Source: Sphingobacterium sp. (GTDB lineage Bacteria; Bacteroidota; Bacteroidia; Sphingobacteriales; Sphingobacteriaceae). Taken from it: DNA of 6,095 nt. The notes beneath the pieces were generated by a model, which did no database searches, was not told the origin of the DNA, and saw only the letters and a program-made list of their open reading frames with translations. Every line of letters begins with the position of its first letter. Position 1 is the first letter of the stretch. Below, piece after piece: positions 1 to 5,496 of the stretch. Position numbers and translations under genes: made by a program. The DNA lies in the NCBI GenBank assembly GCA_030146225.1, contig JASLCA010000167.1:1-6095 (forward strand). The letters are read 5' to 3'.

Positions 1-1010
1 CCCTTACTTACAAGCAGCTCTACAACTATACGGGAGCATTGACCAACCTAGAAAATGCGGCTCAAGAAGGCCGAAAAACACCGCAAAAGGAGGAGACTGA
101 GATGCGCATTTTGATTGAGCGAATCTTTATACAATATGATCTTAAGAACGAAAAAGAATTGCTGGAAGCAATAAAACAGGTCGTACCAGAGCAGTTAACT
201 CAACTCCCAAAGGAGACCCTTGCATTTTACATCTGTGTATTGGGCAATCTAGAGCTGAAAAAAGGGAATAATGCTGCGGCCGAAAACCACTTTGATGAAG
301 GCATAAAACTTTTGGAACAGGAAAACCCGAAACACCTGCCTATAATGTATAAGGCTAAAATCAATCTGTACACGCTGTTAAAAAACAAGGCAAAGGCACA
401 AGAGTCTTTCGACAAGGGCTTCCACTATGCAAATCATTACGGAATCGACATCTACAAGATTACCATGCTGGAGAGCATGATCTACTTCTATGTAGAAAAT
501 GAGGATTATAAAAATGCATATGAGGTTCAGAAAAAAGTAAGTGAAGAAAGGCGACAATACGACGCTGCTAATCGCAGTGGAAAATTAAACCTCTTGGAGA
601 AGGAGTTGCTACAGCAGCGCAATGCCGAAGAACATAACAGCCAAAAGAAGATTACTATCCTTTATATATGTATTATTAGTTTATTGTTAGGGCTTATATT
701 CGCCTTAATTCGGCTGAACAAGGCTAACAAACAACGTAGATTATCCATAGAAAAAGAATTGGAACTGCTTCGTTTCCGTCTACAACAAGAGCCTCCTCTA
801 AGCACTTCCCATGCAGAGGCGGATAGCGTAGCCCGATTAAATAGTACAAAGTTAAATCCAAGACAAAAGAAGATTGTAGACTTAGTACGTGAAGGTAAAA
901 CTAACAAGGAGATTGCAATGGATCTCTTTATCTCGGAGAACACCGTGAAGTATCATTTAAAAGCAATCTACGACCTCTTAGAGGTCAATAATAGATCTGC
1001 ACTTATGTAA
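1..1010 (+). CDS. TPR-containing, membrane-anchored LuxR-type HTH regulator (N-terminus outside window)
   Basis: This is the C-terminal part of a one-component regulator. The frame is open from the first full codon at position 3, and the residues before the TTG at 39 already read as TPR-like helix (LTYKQLYNYTGALTNLENAA), so that TTG is not the start and the gene continues upstream. About 335 residues are visible. Most are TPR-like helical pairs. A single membrane segment (about 651-713, ITILYICIISLLLGLIFALI) follows, then a charged coiled-coil-like stretch and a GerE/LuxR-type HTH (about 852-1007) with LNPRQKKIVDLVREGKTNKEIA and ISENTVKYHLKAIYDLL. In Bacteroidota this layout places TPRs in the periplasm and the DNA-binding domain in the cytoplasm. 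The protein stops at NNRSALM, so the last HTH helix is shorter than in typical LuxR proteins. Its signal and targets are unknown. The neighbouring operon is a possible target, by position only. Confidence 0.88.
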   Translation, partial: LTYKQLYNYTGALTNLENAAQEGRKTPQKEETEMRILIERIFIQYDLKNEKELLEAIKQVVPEQLTQLPKETLAFYICVLGNLELKKGNNAAAENHFDEGIKLLEQENPKHLPIMYKAKINLYTLLKNKAKAQESFDKGFHYANHYGIDIYKITMLESMIYFYVENEDYKNAYEVQKKVSEERRQYDAANRSGKLNLLEKELLQQRNAEEHNSQKKITILYICIISLLLGLIFALIRLNKANKQRRLSIEKELELLRFRLQQEPPLSTSHAEADSVARLNSTKLNPRQKKIVDLVREGKTNKEIAMDLFISENTVKYHLKAIYDLLEVNNRSALM

Positions 1011-1037
1011 GCAATCCCAGGAATTGGAAAGAGCATT

Positions 1038-1071
1038 AAGGCCTGCAAAAATATCTTTTTTTGCAGGCCTT
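1038..1071 (+). terminator. Hairpin, probable intrinsic terminator of the regulator gene
   Basis: A perfect 14-bp inverted repeat (AAGGCCTGCAAAAA at 1038-1051, its complement at 1058-1071) has a 6-nt loop and begins 27 bp after the stop codon. The A-run and T-run lie inside the stem, and no T-run follows it on the plus strand, so this is not a textbook rho-independent terminator. Strength and position still make termination the best explanation. Confidence 0.65.
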
Positions 1072-1226
1072 CGGCTTCCAAAAGCCCAGCTTATAATTTT
1101 ATAACAGCCCCTAGCACTCGCTTGCTAAAGCCTCTACGCAGGAGGAGAACCTGAAAACTATTTTTTTTGCAGCCAAGTTTGCAAACCACCTCATTTTAAT
1201 CGCATTAGCGAATCCACTTAAGCAGT
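1072..1226. other. Non-coding stretch upstream of the operon control region
   Basis: No convincing gene is seen in this part of the 399-bp gap between the regulator and the operon. It holds a T-run (1161-1168) and a 10-bp perfect palindrome GTTTGCAAAC (1177-1186), which is too short to call an operator with confidence. The remaining part of the gap is covered by the repeat, promoter and leader entries. Confidence 0.5.
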
Positions 1227-1289
1227 ACTACCCGCCCAACTACCCTAGCCTCACCCGTTAGACTACCGCTAAACTACCTTAAAACTACC
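1227..1289 (+). repeat. Phased ACTACC direct-repeat array, probable activator-binding region
   Basis: Exact ACTACC hexamers begin at 1227, 1239, 1262, 1273 and 1284. The one gap in the series is filled at 1250 by a degenerate unit (CTCACCCG, compared with ACTACCCG at 1227). The resulting period is 11-12 bp, about one DNA turn, so all units face the same side of the helix. The array ends 9 bp before the proposed -33 element of the operon promoter. Regular direct repeats of about 11 bp next to a promoter are typical of sites filled by tandem activator subunits, for example OmpR/PhoB-family response regulators. The identity of the binding protein is not visible. Confidence 0.6.
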
Positions 1290-1298
1290 TTTACCAAG

Positions 1299-1330
1299 CT
1301 TGTGAGGGCTATATAAATACCTAACCTTTG
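1299..1330 (+). promoter_or_regulatory. Candidate Bacteroidota-type promoter of the four-gene operon
   Basis: CTTG at 1299-1302 serves as a -33 element, followed by 20 nt and AACCTTTG at 1323-1330, which is one mismatch from the -7 consensus TAnnTTTG. Transcription would start near 1336 and leave a leader of about 70 nt before the ATG at 1410. The position immediately downstream of the phased array supports the call. Confidence 0.55.
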
Positions 1331-1335
1331 CAGGA

Positions 1336-1409
1336 ATGTTAAACATGCTGGCCCTAACCCCCGCATGCGTTAAACAGATTAGTTATTAACTCAACATTTT
1401 CATTTGATC
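1336..1409 (+). other. Operon leader with repeated GTTAAACA and possible small hairpin
   Basis: The predicted 5' untranslated leader carries GTTAAACA twice (1338-1345 and 1369-1376). AACATGC (1342-1348) can pair with GCAT...GTT (1363-1371) around a 2-nt bulge. No Shine-Dalgarno sequence precedes the start codon, as is usual in this phylum. Whether the leader has a regulatory role cannot be told from sequence alone. Confidence 0.3.
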
Positions 1410-2360
1410 ATGATCAAAAAAACAATTTATCTAGCTGCATTATTGCTATGCAGCTTATGTATGCGGGCACAAGAAAAAATCACCGTTGCTTTTATTCCGA
1501 TGTCCTATGATGAGGATATGGTTTCCAAGATGGAAGCAAAGATCATTCAAGAAACGATTATCAATGGCTTTGTAGCTGCCAAAAGATTTACCGTAGTTGA
1601 CCGGAGTAACCTCGAGAGTATAGAAAACGAAAAGAAGTTACAGCGTACAGAATCCTTTATGGACAGTAAAGAGTCAATCAAACAAGGCGTCAGCAAAGGC
1701 GCTAGTTATATGATTCATGGGAATATTATTGGAATAAAGCATATGGACAAGAAGTCTAAATGGAATAGTACCGTAACCATTCAACTCAAGGTCTTGGACG
1801 TTTCCACAGGCGAAATTCTTACTACAGAAAGCATAAACTCAGAGCCAGTTCCGGAGACTGATGCCTCAAAAAACATTCTTAAAGCCTACTACACAAAGGA
1901 TGAGTTGAAGGCCAATGAAAACTTGAAAAATCAAATCAGTGAATTAAAGGATAATTCAGATGCTTCCTTCAAGGTAGCCTTGGATCGCTTAAGTGAGAAT
2001 GTAAAGCTCTTCCTCAGCAAGAACTTCCCGATGCACATAGCAATTGTAGAATGGCAAGGCAAAGGCGGTAAGACAAGTGTATCCGCTGCAATGGCATCCA
2101 GTTCCAAAGGACCTTTTAAGGATTTCGTGATCGCATCTGGATCTAGCTCAGGCATTAGCAAAGGTCAAATATTAGATATAATAACGGTAAGTACCGTTAC
2201 TATTGGAGAAAAAACGGTGGATAGGCAGCAAAAGATTGGATCGGCCTTCGTAGTGCGGGTAGATGACGCCAATTTCTCCAGTGCAACGGTAATCGACGGT
2301 GAGAAAAACATTAAGAAAGCCATAGCCGAAAAGGCCACAATAGGCGTAATAAGTAGATAA
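1410..2360 (+). CDS. Exported CsgG-like protein with FlgT-C-like C-terminal domain
   Basis: First gene of the operon, 316 residues from the ATG at 1410. An in-frame TTG at 1404 is possible, but the ATG gives a cleaner signal peptide. Residues 1-20 form that peptide, probably cut at MRA|QE. Residues about 23-145 match the CsgG/TolB-N-like fold: KITVAFIP, then FTVVDRSNLESIENEKKLQR, GASYMIHGNIIGI and TIQLKVLDVSTGEIL. The last two motifs resemble the corresponding strands of CsgG, the outer-membrane secretion channel of curli. A helical segment (about 155-205) follows. Residues about 208-316 look like a small beta-rich domain of FlgT-C type (SGSSSGISKGQILDI, then KIGSAFVVRVDD). Unlike E. coli CsgG there is no lipobox: the Cys residues in the signal peptide (14, 17) are preceded by Leu. 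Envelope location is well supported. A pore function is inferred and uncertain. Confidence 0.82.
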   Translation: MIKKTIYLAALLLCSLCMRAQEKITVAFIPMSYDEDMVSKMEAKIIQETIINGFVAAKRFTVVDRSNLESIENEKKLQRTESFMDSKESIKQGVSKGASYMIHGNIIGIKHMDKKSKWNSTVTIQLKVLDVSTGEILTTESINSEPVPETDASKNILKAYYTKDELKANENLKNQISELKDNSDASFKVALDRLSENVKLFLSKNFPMHIAIVEWQGKGGKTSVSAAMASSSKGPFKDFVIASGSSSGISKGQILDIITVSTVTIGEKTVDRQQKIGSAFVVRVDDANFSSATVIDGEKNIKKAIAEKATIGVISR

Positions 2361-2399
2361 AATATATTCTAAAATCATATCATCAAAATTTAAAACAAA

Positions 2400-2888
2400 A
2401 TGAGAAAATTAAAACTTGTGGTATTTATGGCTATTGGCCTATCTGTATCATTCAGCTGTGCAAAAAAACTATATATGAACCCTTATGCTGACTCAGCAGT
2501 CGTAAAACACGATGCCCAAGGCTTGGTCACCTTAAGAGGGGTAAGTGATGAGTTCACTGACAATAAAAAAGAAGATGGCTACTCCCTCGCGCATAGCGAT
2601 GCGCACAAAAAGGCTTTACAGCACCTATTTTACATGGGCTTCCCAGGTACCGACTTCAAAAACCCTATGATTCGTAAAGGAAAGTCTATAGAAACTGAAC
2701 ATAAGGCATTTTTTGACAAATTCTGGAAAGGTGACTACAAGCAATTTATCACCAATTCTAAAGTAAGCTACTATGGCTGTGTTGACAACAAAAAATGTAT
2801 TTCAGCCGCTTCTGAGTTCCAGTTAAACTACAATGCCCTGCGCACAGAATTAGAGCGTAACAAGATTATAAACAAGGTAGGTTTTTAA
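2400..2888 (+). CDS. Small outer-membrane lipoprotein, LPP20/FlgT-N-like (tentative)
   Basis: Second gene of the operon, 162 residues, starting 39 bp after the CsgG-like gene behind an A-rich leader. The N-terminus is a lipoprotein signal (hydrophobic residues 4-18, lipobox SFSC with Cys20). The residues after Cys20 (AKKLYMN) lack the acidic run that sends many Bacteroidota lipoproteins to the cell surface, so the protein probably faces the periplasm. The mature part contains GLVTLRGVSDEF (41-52), a helix with SDAHKKALQHLFYMGFPG (66-83), and two close Cys (127, 133) that could form a disulfide. A strand, then a helix of the form 'A..KAL..LF..G', recalls LPP20/FlgT-N-type domains, but I do not recognise a named family. 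It is likely a partner or anchor of the CsgG-like protein. Confidence 0.75.
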   Translation: MRKLKLVVFMAIGLSVSFSCAKKLYMNPYADSAVVKHDAQGLVTLRGVSDEFTDNKKEDGYSLAHSDAHKKALQHLFYMGFPGTDFKNPMIRKGKSIETEHKAFFDKFWKGDYKQFITNSKVSYYGCVDNKKCISAASEFQLNYNALRTELERNKIINKVGF

Positions 2889-2890
2889 GC

Positions 2891-3793
2891 ATGAAAATTA
2901 TAGTTACAAGTTTATTCCTATCCCTGGCTACAGGCTACTTTGCAAACCCAGCTTCTGCTCAGCAGATTGCGGCGACGCGGAGTAGTGAAATGACGCGCGC
3001 TGCTGCAAAAATTATGGTGGTGCCCTACAACAAGCAGGATGAAAACATCCAGACGGTACTGGACAACAATCCCAATATACGTACAGCAGTCTCCAAGGTA
3101 AAAGAAGCCTTTGACCAAAGGGGTTGGTCCACCGTAGACTTTGTGGCCAATATGCGTGCGGCACAAGCCAATTCAGCCTTTACAGCCGACAGACAGAGTA
3201 ACTTCAAATCCGAATTGCTGACAGGCTCCGGGGCGGACTTTTATGTACAAGTAGACGTACAGAACAGTACCGATGAAAGTGGAACGAACATCACCTTGAA
3301 CGTTACCGCATTTGAAACACATTCAGGTGCCAGTTTCTCCAACCAAACAGCCTCCAGTGGGCGCTATGCGACGAGTGATACCGAAAAGTTAATCACGAGA
3401 GCATTTGAGAAGATGCAAGAGGAGTTTATGAATACCCTAATGGTCAAAACCGATGAGATTCGGGATATTGGGCGCGCCTTGGTTATCCACTTTAACCTGG
3501 ATGAAAATGCTTCCATGGACTTTGATGCCGAACTCGATGGTGGAGCTTTCTTAAATGAGGCCATTGAAGAGTGGATTTCGGAGAATGCATTTGGCGGTAG
3601 AGCGAACCTAGCGGGGATTATTGAAAACAAGATGATATTTGATGAGGTACGCATTCCCCTATTCGATCAAGAAACGGACAAGCCCTACAACCCAAATAAG
3701 TTCGCAAACGAAATCATCCGTTATTTAAGAAGTAAAAACATCTCTGCGACTCGAAATGTAAAAGGTCAAAGCTTATTTATAACCATTAAATAA
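2891..3793 (+). CDS. Exported DUF6175-like protein
   Basis: Third gene of the operon, 300 residues. The ATG lies only 2 bp after the preceding stop, which indicates co-transcription and probably coupled translation. A signal peptide (1-23) ends at ASA|QQ. Residues about 38-150 alternate strands and helices in a TolB-N/CsgG-like order: AAKIMVVPYNK, a helix IRTAVSKVKEAFDQRGWSTVDF, GADFYVQVDV, then NITLNVTAFETHSGASFSNQT. A helix (164-183) leads to a second alpha/beta region with RALVIHFNLDENASMDF (195-211) and a C-terminal part with YNPNKFANEIIRYLR and a final strand. From memory this resembles the uncharacterised Bacteroidota family DUF6175, but no search was run. It has no Cys in the mature part and no membrane segment, so it should be periplasmic or surface-associated. 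Biochemical function is unknown. Confidence 0.8.
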   Translation: MKIIVTSLFLSLATGYFANPASAQQIAATRSSEMTRAAAKIMVVPYNKQDENIQTVLDNNPNIRTAVSKVKEAFDQRGWSTVDFVANMRAAQANSAFTADRQSNFKSELLTGSGADFYVQVDVQNSTDESGTNITLNVTAFETHSGASFSNQTASSGRYATSDTEKLITRAFEKMQEEFMNTLMVKTDEIRDIGRALVIHFNLDENASMDFDAELDGGAFLNEAIEEWISENAFGGRANLAGIIENKMIFDEVRIPLFDQETDKPYNPNKFANEIIRYLRSKNISATRNVKGQSLFITIK

Positions 3794-3799
3794 GTAGGC

Positions 3800-4699
3800 A
3801 TGATAAAAGTTTTGTTAAGTTTATTTTTAACTATTTCATCCGTATCTGCTGCCCTAGGGCAGCAGATATCCGTAAGCTCCTTTGCTTACAACTTCAGCAT
3901 TCCGCAGGATGAAGGACAGATTCAAAGCAAACACTATGTACAATTAGTGGAGCGCATAAAGGCTAACTTTAAAAATCGGGTAAGCTTTTCAAATCAGTCC
4001 CCTTTTACCATCGTACCAAGGATTGCAATTATAAGCGATATGAACGCTGGGGAGGTAGACAATATTAAGGTTATGAAGTTGGAGATTCAATTTACGCTAG
4101 AGAATCCCGCACTAGAAGCCACCTTCAACAGCTTTAGCAAAACCACAGTTGCAACAGGAGAAAATATTGATGTCGCCATTCGGAAGGCCATCCAGGAACT
4201 AAGACCCAATGACAAGAAGTTACAGGAATTTTTAGCCTCAGGGGAAGCTTTGATTAAAAACTTCTACAGCGACAATTGTGAGAAGATTATTAAGTCCGCA
4301 AAGGTGAATATAGATCGCAAGGAGTACAGCAAGGCCTATGCCCTACTGAGCTATGTCCCAGAAGAATTGGCTTGCTATGCCGAGGTGGAAAACTTAATTA
4401 CCTCCATCTATGCCGAACAAAAAAACGAATACTGTGGCAAGCAATTGCTAAAGGCGCAGTTAGCAGAAGCGAAAGAATCTTATCGCGATGCCTTGCAACT
4501 GCTACGGTATATAGACCCCAGTTCAGCCTGCTATCAACAGGTGACTTTGCTCCTCCAGCAGATAGGCAGCAAGGTCAATGCCGAAACCATTCGCGAATTT
4601 GAAATGGAAAAGCTGGTATTCGAGAAAAAGTCTGATTTGGAAAAGATGAAAATTCTAGTAAGCCATACAGACACTATTGCATTACATATTCATGATTAA
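3800..4699 (+). CDS. Exported protein with two C-x31-C helical repeats
   Basis: Fourth and last gene of the operon, 299 residues, starting 6 bp after the DUF6175-like gene. The signal peptide (1-20) is probably cut at ALG|QQ. Residues about 21-140 again suggest a CsgG/TolB-N-like alpha/beta module (PFTIVPRIAIISD, VMKLEIQFTLEN, ATGENIDVAIRKAIQEL). Residues 160-263 are two tandem 52-residue repeats of TPR-like helical pairs. Each has Cys, 31 residues, Cys (160/192 and 212/244), and shares Y17, A20, L24, Y26 and a final ACY motif. These are the only four Cys in the protein, so one disulfide per repeat is likely in the periplasm. A charged helix (about 258-285) precedes a short tail ending HIHD. 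I do not recognise a named family. It is probably a scaffold or adaptor of the same envelope complex. Confidence 0.78.
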   Translation: MIKVLLSLFLTISSVSAALGQQISVSSFAYNFSIPQDEGQIQSKHYVQLVERIKANFKNRVSFSNQSPFTIVPRIAIISDMNAGEVDNIKVMKLEIQFTLENPALEATFNSFSKTTVATGENIDVAIRKAIQELRPNDKKLQEFLASGEALIKNFYSDNCEKIIKSAKVNIDRKEYSKAYALLSYVPEELACYAEVENLITSIYAEQKNEYCGKQLLKAQLAEAKESYRDALQLLRYIDPSSACYQQVTLLLQQIGSKVNAETIREFEMEKLVFEKKSDLEKMKILVSHTDTIALHIHD

Positions 4700-4722
4700 G
4701 TGTTAGGGTTAAATTAAATGTT

Positions 4723-4764
4723 AAGGACAAGGGGCATTATCCAATTCGATACTGCCCCGTTCTT
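4723..4764. terminator. Hairpin between convergent genes, possible bidirectional terminator
   Basis: GGGGCA (4731-4736) pairs with TGCCCC (4753-4758), and AAGGAC (4723-4728) pairs with GTTCTT (4759-4764) with one G-T wobble. The 12-bp stem has a 2-nt bulge and a 16-nt loop. It lies 23 bp after the operon stop and in the tail of the opposite-strand gene, so it could end both units. There is no clear U-run on the plus strand. A second, weak 4-bp stem (AGGC/GCCT, 4774-4784) lies nearby. Confidence 0.4.
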
Positions 4765-4792
4765 AAAATAGGCAGGCCAAGCCTTCTTTCAG

Positions 4793-5098
4793 TTAATCTC
4801 GCTCCTGATCCACAGCACTATCCGCTATAAATGCCTCATACAGGCCAATATCTCCAGCGTATAGAATATTATCCAAAAAGCGATCTAGAAAGCCTAAAGA
4901 GTCTTCATCATTCCGCAATACCTGCTCCTTTAGTATAAGCCACTCTGACAGGAAATAAGGCGTCTCATGATAAAAGCTTTCCTCCCGAATCACCTTATCA
5001 ACAGACTCATAAGCCTCCATTAAGGCTAAAGGAGCTTCCGTATCATTTAGCTTTGCCCGAATGTGGTTTATAAAAATATAGATCTCACTTTTTTTCAT
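4793..5098 (-). CDS. Small acidic cytosolic protein, unrecognised
   Basis: A 101-residue protein with no signal peptide, membrane segment or Cys, starting at ATG (5098-5096). It is rich in Asp and Glu and appears mostly helical: KKSEIYIFINHIRAKL at the N-terminus, then SLGFLDRFLDNILYAG in the second half, with an acidic tail (DSAVDQERD). I recognise no family or catalytic motif. It is transcribed towards the operon from its own well-formed promoter (5175-5204), so it is not part of either flanking unit. The good promoter, clean A/T-rich leader and protein-like composition make it a real gene. Its function, and whether it relates to the neighbours, cannot be told. Confidence 0.7.
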   Translation of the reverse strand: MKKSEIYIFINHIRAKLNDTEAPLALMEAYESVDKVIREESFYHETPYFLSEWLILKEQVLRNDEDSLGFLDRFLDNILYAGDIGLYEAFIADSAVDQERD

Positions 5099-5174
5099 TG
5101 CACAATTAATTTCTATCAGATAAAAGGTATTGAAAAAAGGTAAATAGCCAACCTCCTTCCTACCGCTATGCCTA

Positions 5175-5204
5175 CAAAAATAGCAAATACCTCCTGTTTA
5201 CAAA
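5175..5204 (-). promoter_or_regulatory. Bacteroidota-type promoter of the small minus-strand gene
   Basis: Read on the minus strand, TTTG (5204-5201) is followed by 18 nt and TATTTTTG (5182-5175), an exact match to TAnnTTTG. Transcription would begin near 5169, giving a leader of about 70 nt before the ATG at 5098. This is the best-matching promoter in the window. Confidence 0.65.
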
Positions 5205-5330
5205 GACCATAAGGATTTTCTTAGGTAATCGAAAAACATTTTTCTATCTCAAGACAAGTGTTAATCCAAAAGAACAATAGAGGTACTTTAAGACAACTAA
5301 ACATTCGGTAAAGAAAAAATAAGTTAAATA

Positions 5331-5360
5331 TTTAATCAAAACAAAAAACTATTTCCTTTG
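5331..5360 (+). promoter_or_regulatory. Candidate promoter of the adhesin-like gene
   Basis: TTTA (5331-5334), 18 nt, then TTCCTTTG (5353-5360). Each element differs by one base from the TTTG / TAnnTTTG consensus. The start point would be near 5367, leaving a leader of about 130 nt that contains the paired segments described next. The call is moderate because both elements are imperfect. Confidence 0.45.
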
Positions 5361-5402
5361 TAATCGTGTTATTTAACAATATCTACTTCATGAAGCTGTC
5401 AG

Positions 5403-5468
5403 TTTAGCCCAATTGCTTAGTATAGCGCTGAATTAAATACATATTGCTAAGCCCCTTAAAGGGCTAGG
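5403..5468 (+). promoter_or_regulatory. Structured leader with two competing foldings
   Basis: In the predicted leader, TAGCCC (5405-5410) can pair with GGGCTA (5461-5466), extended by two G-T wobbles, while GCTTAG (5415-5420) pairs with CTAAGC (5447-5452) inside it. Alternatively GCCC (5451-5454) pairs locally with GGGC (5461-5464) around CTTAAA. The two folds exclude each other. The structure ends 28 nt before the ATG. No known riboswitch class is recognised, and no U-run follows, so an attenuator is only a possibility. The remainder of the 398-bp gap (5205-5330 and 5469-5496) is AT-rich with nothing further that I can support. Confidence 0.35.
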
Positions 5469-5496
5469 TCAAGTACATTTATTCAAAGAATCAATT

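Noticed and set aside
39..41. TTG as the start of the regulator gene
   Set aside because: The frame is open from position 3 and the preceding 12 codons read as TPR-like helix continuous with the following residues. The gene begins outside the window.
1227..1289. CRISPR array reading of the ACTACC repeats
   Set aside because: The repeat unit is 6 bp with a period of 11-12 bp, far too short for CRISPR repeats and spacers, and no cas gene is present.
1404..1406. TTG as the start of the CsgG-like protein
   Set aside because: The ATG two codons later (1410) gives a standard lysine-rich signal-peptide start, and ATG is the start of every other gene here with a visible start.
2918..3654. Three minus-strand open frames opposite the DUF6175-like gene
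   Set aside because: All are antisense to a coherent exported protein with tight operon spacing, and their translations show no domain or signal peptide.
4372..4602. 76-codon plus-strand open frame inside the Cys-repeat gene
   Set aside because: It lies wholly inside a well-supported gene in another frame, has no export or domain signal, and shows a composition typical of out-of-frame translation.
1410..4699. Naming the operon csg (curli)
   Set aside because: Only CsgG-like features are visible. There are no CsgA/B repeat subunits or CsgE/F-like proteins, and the first protein differs in anchor and length.
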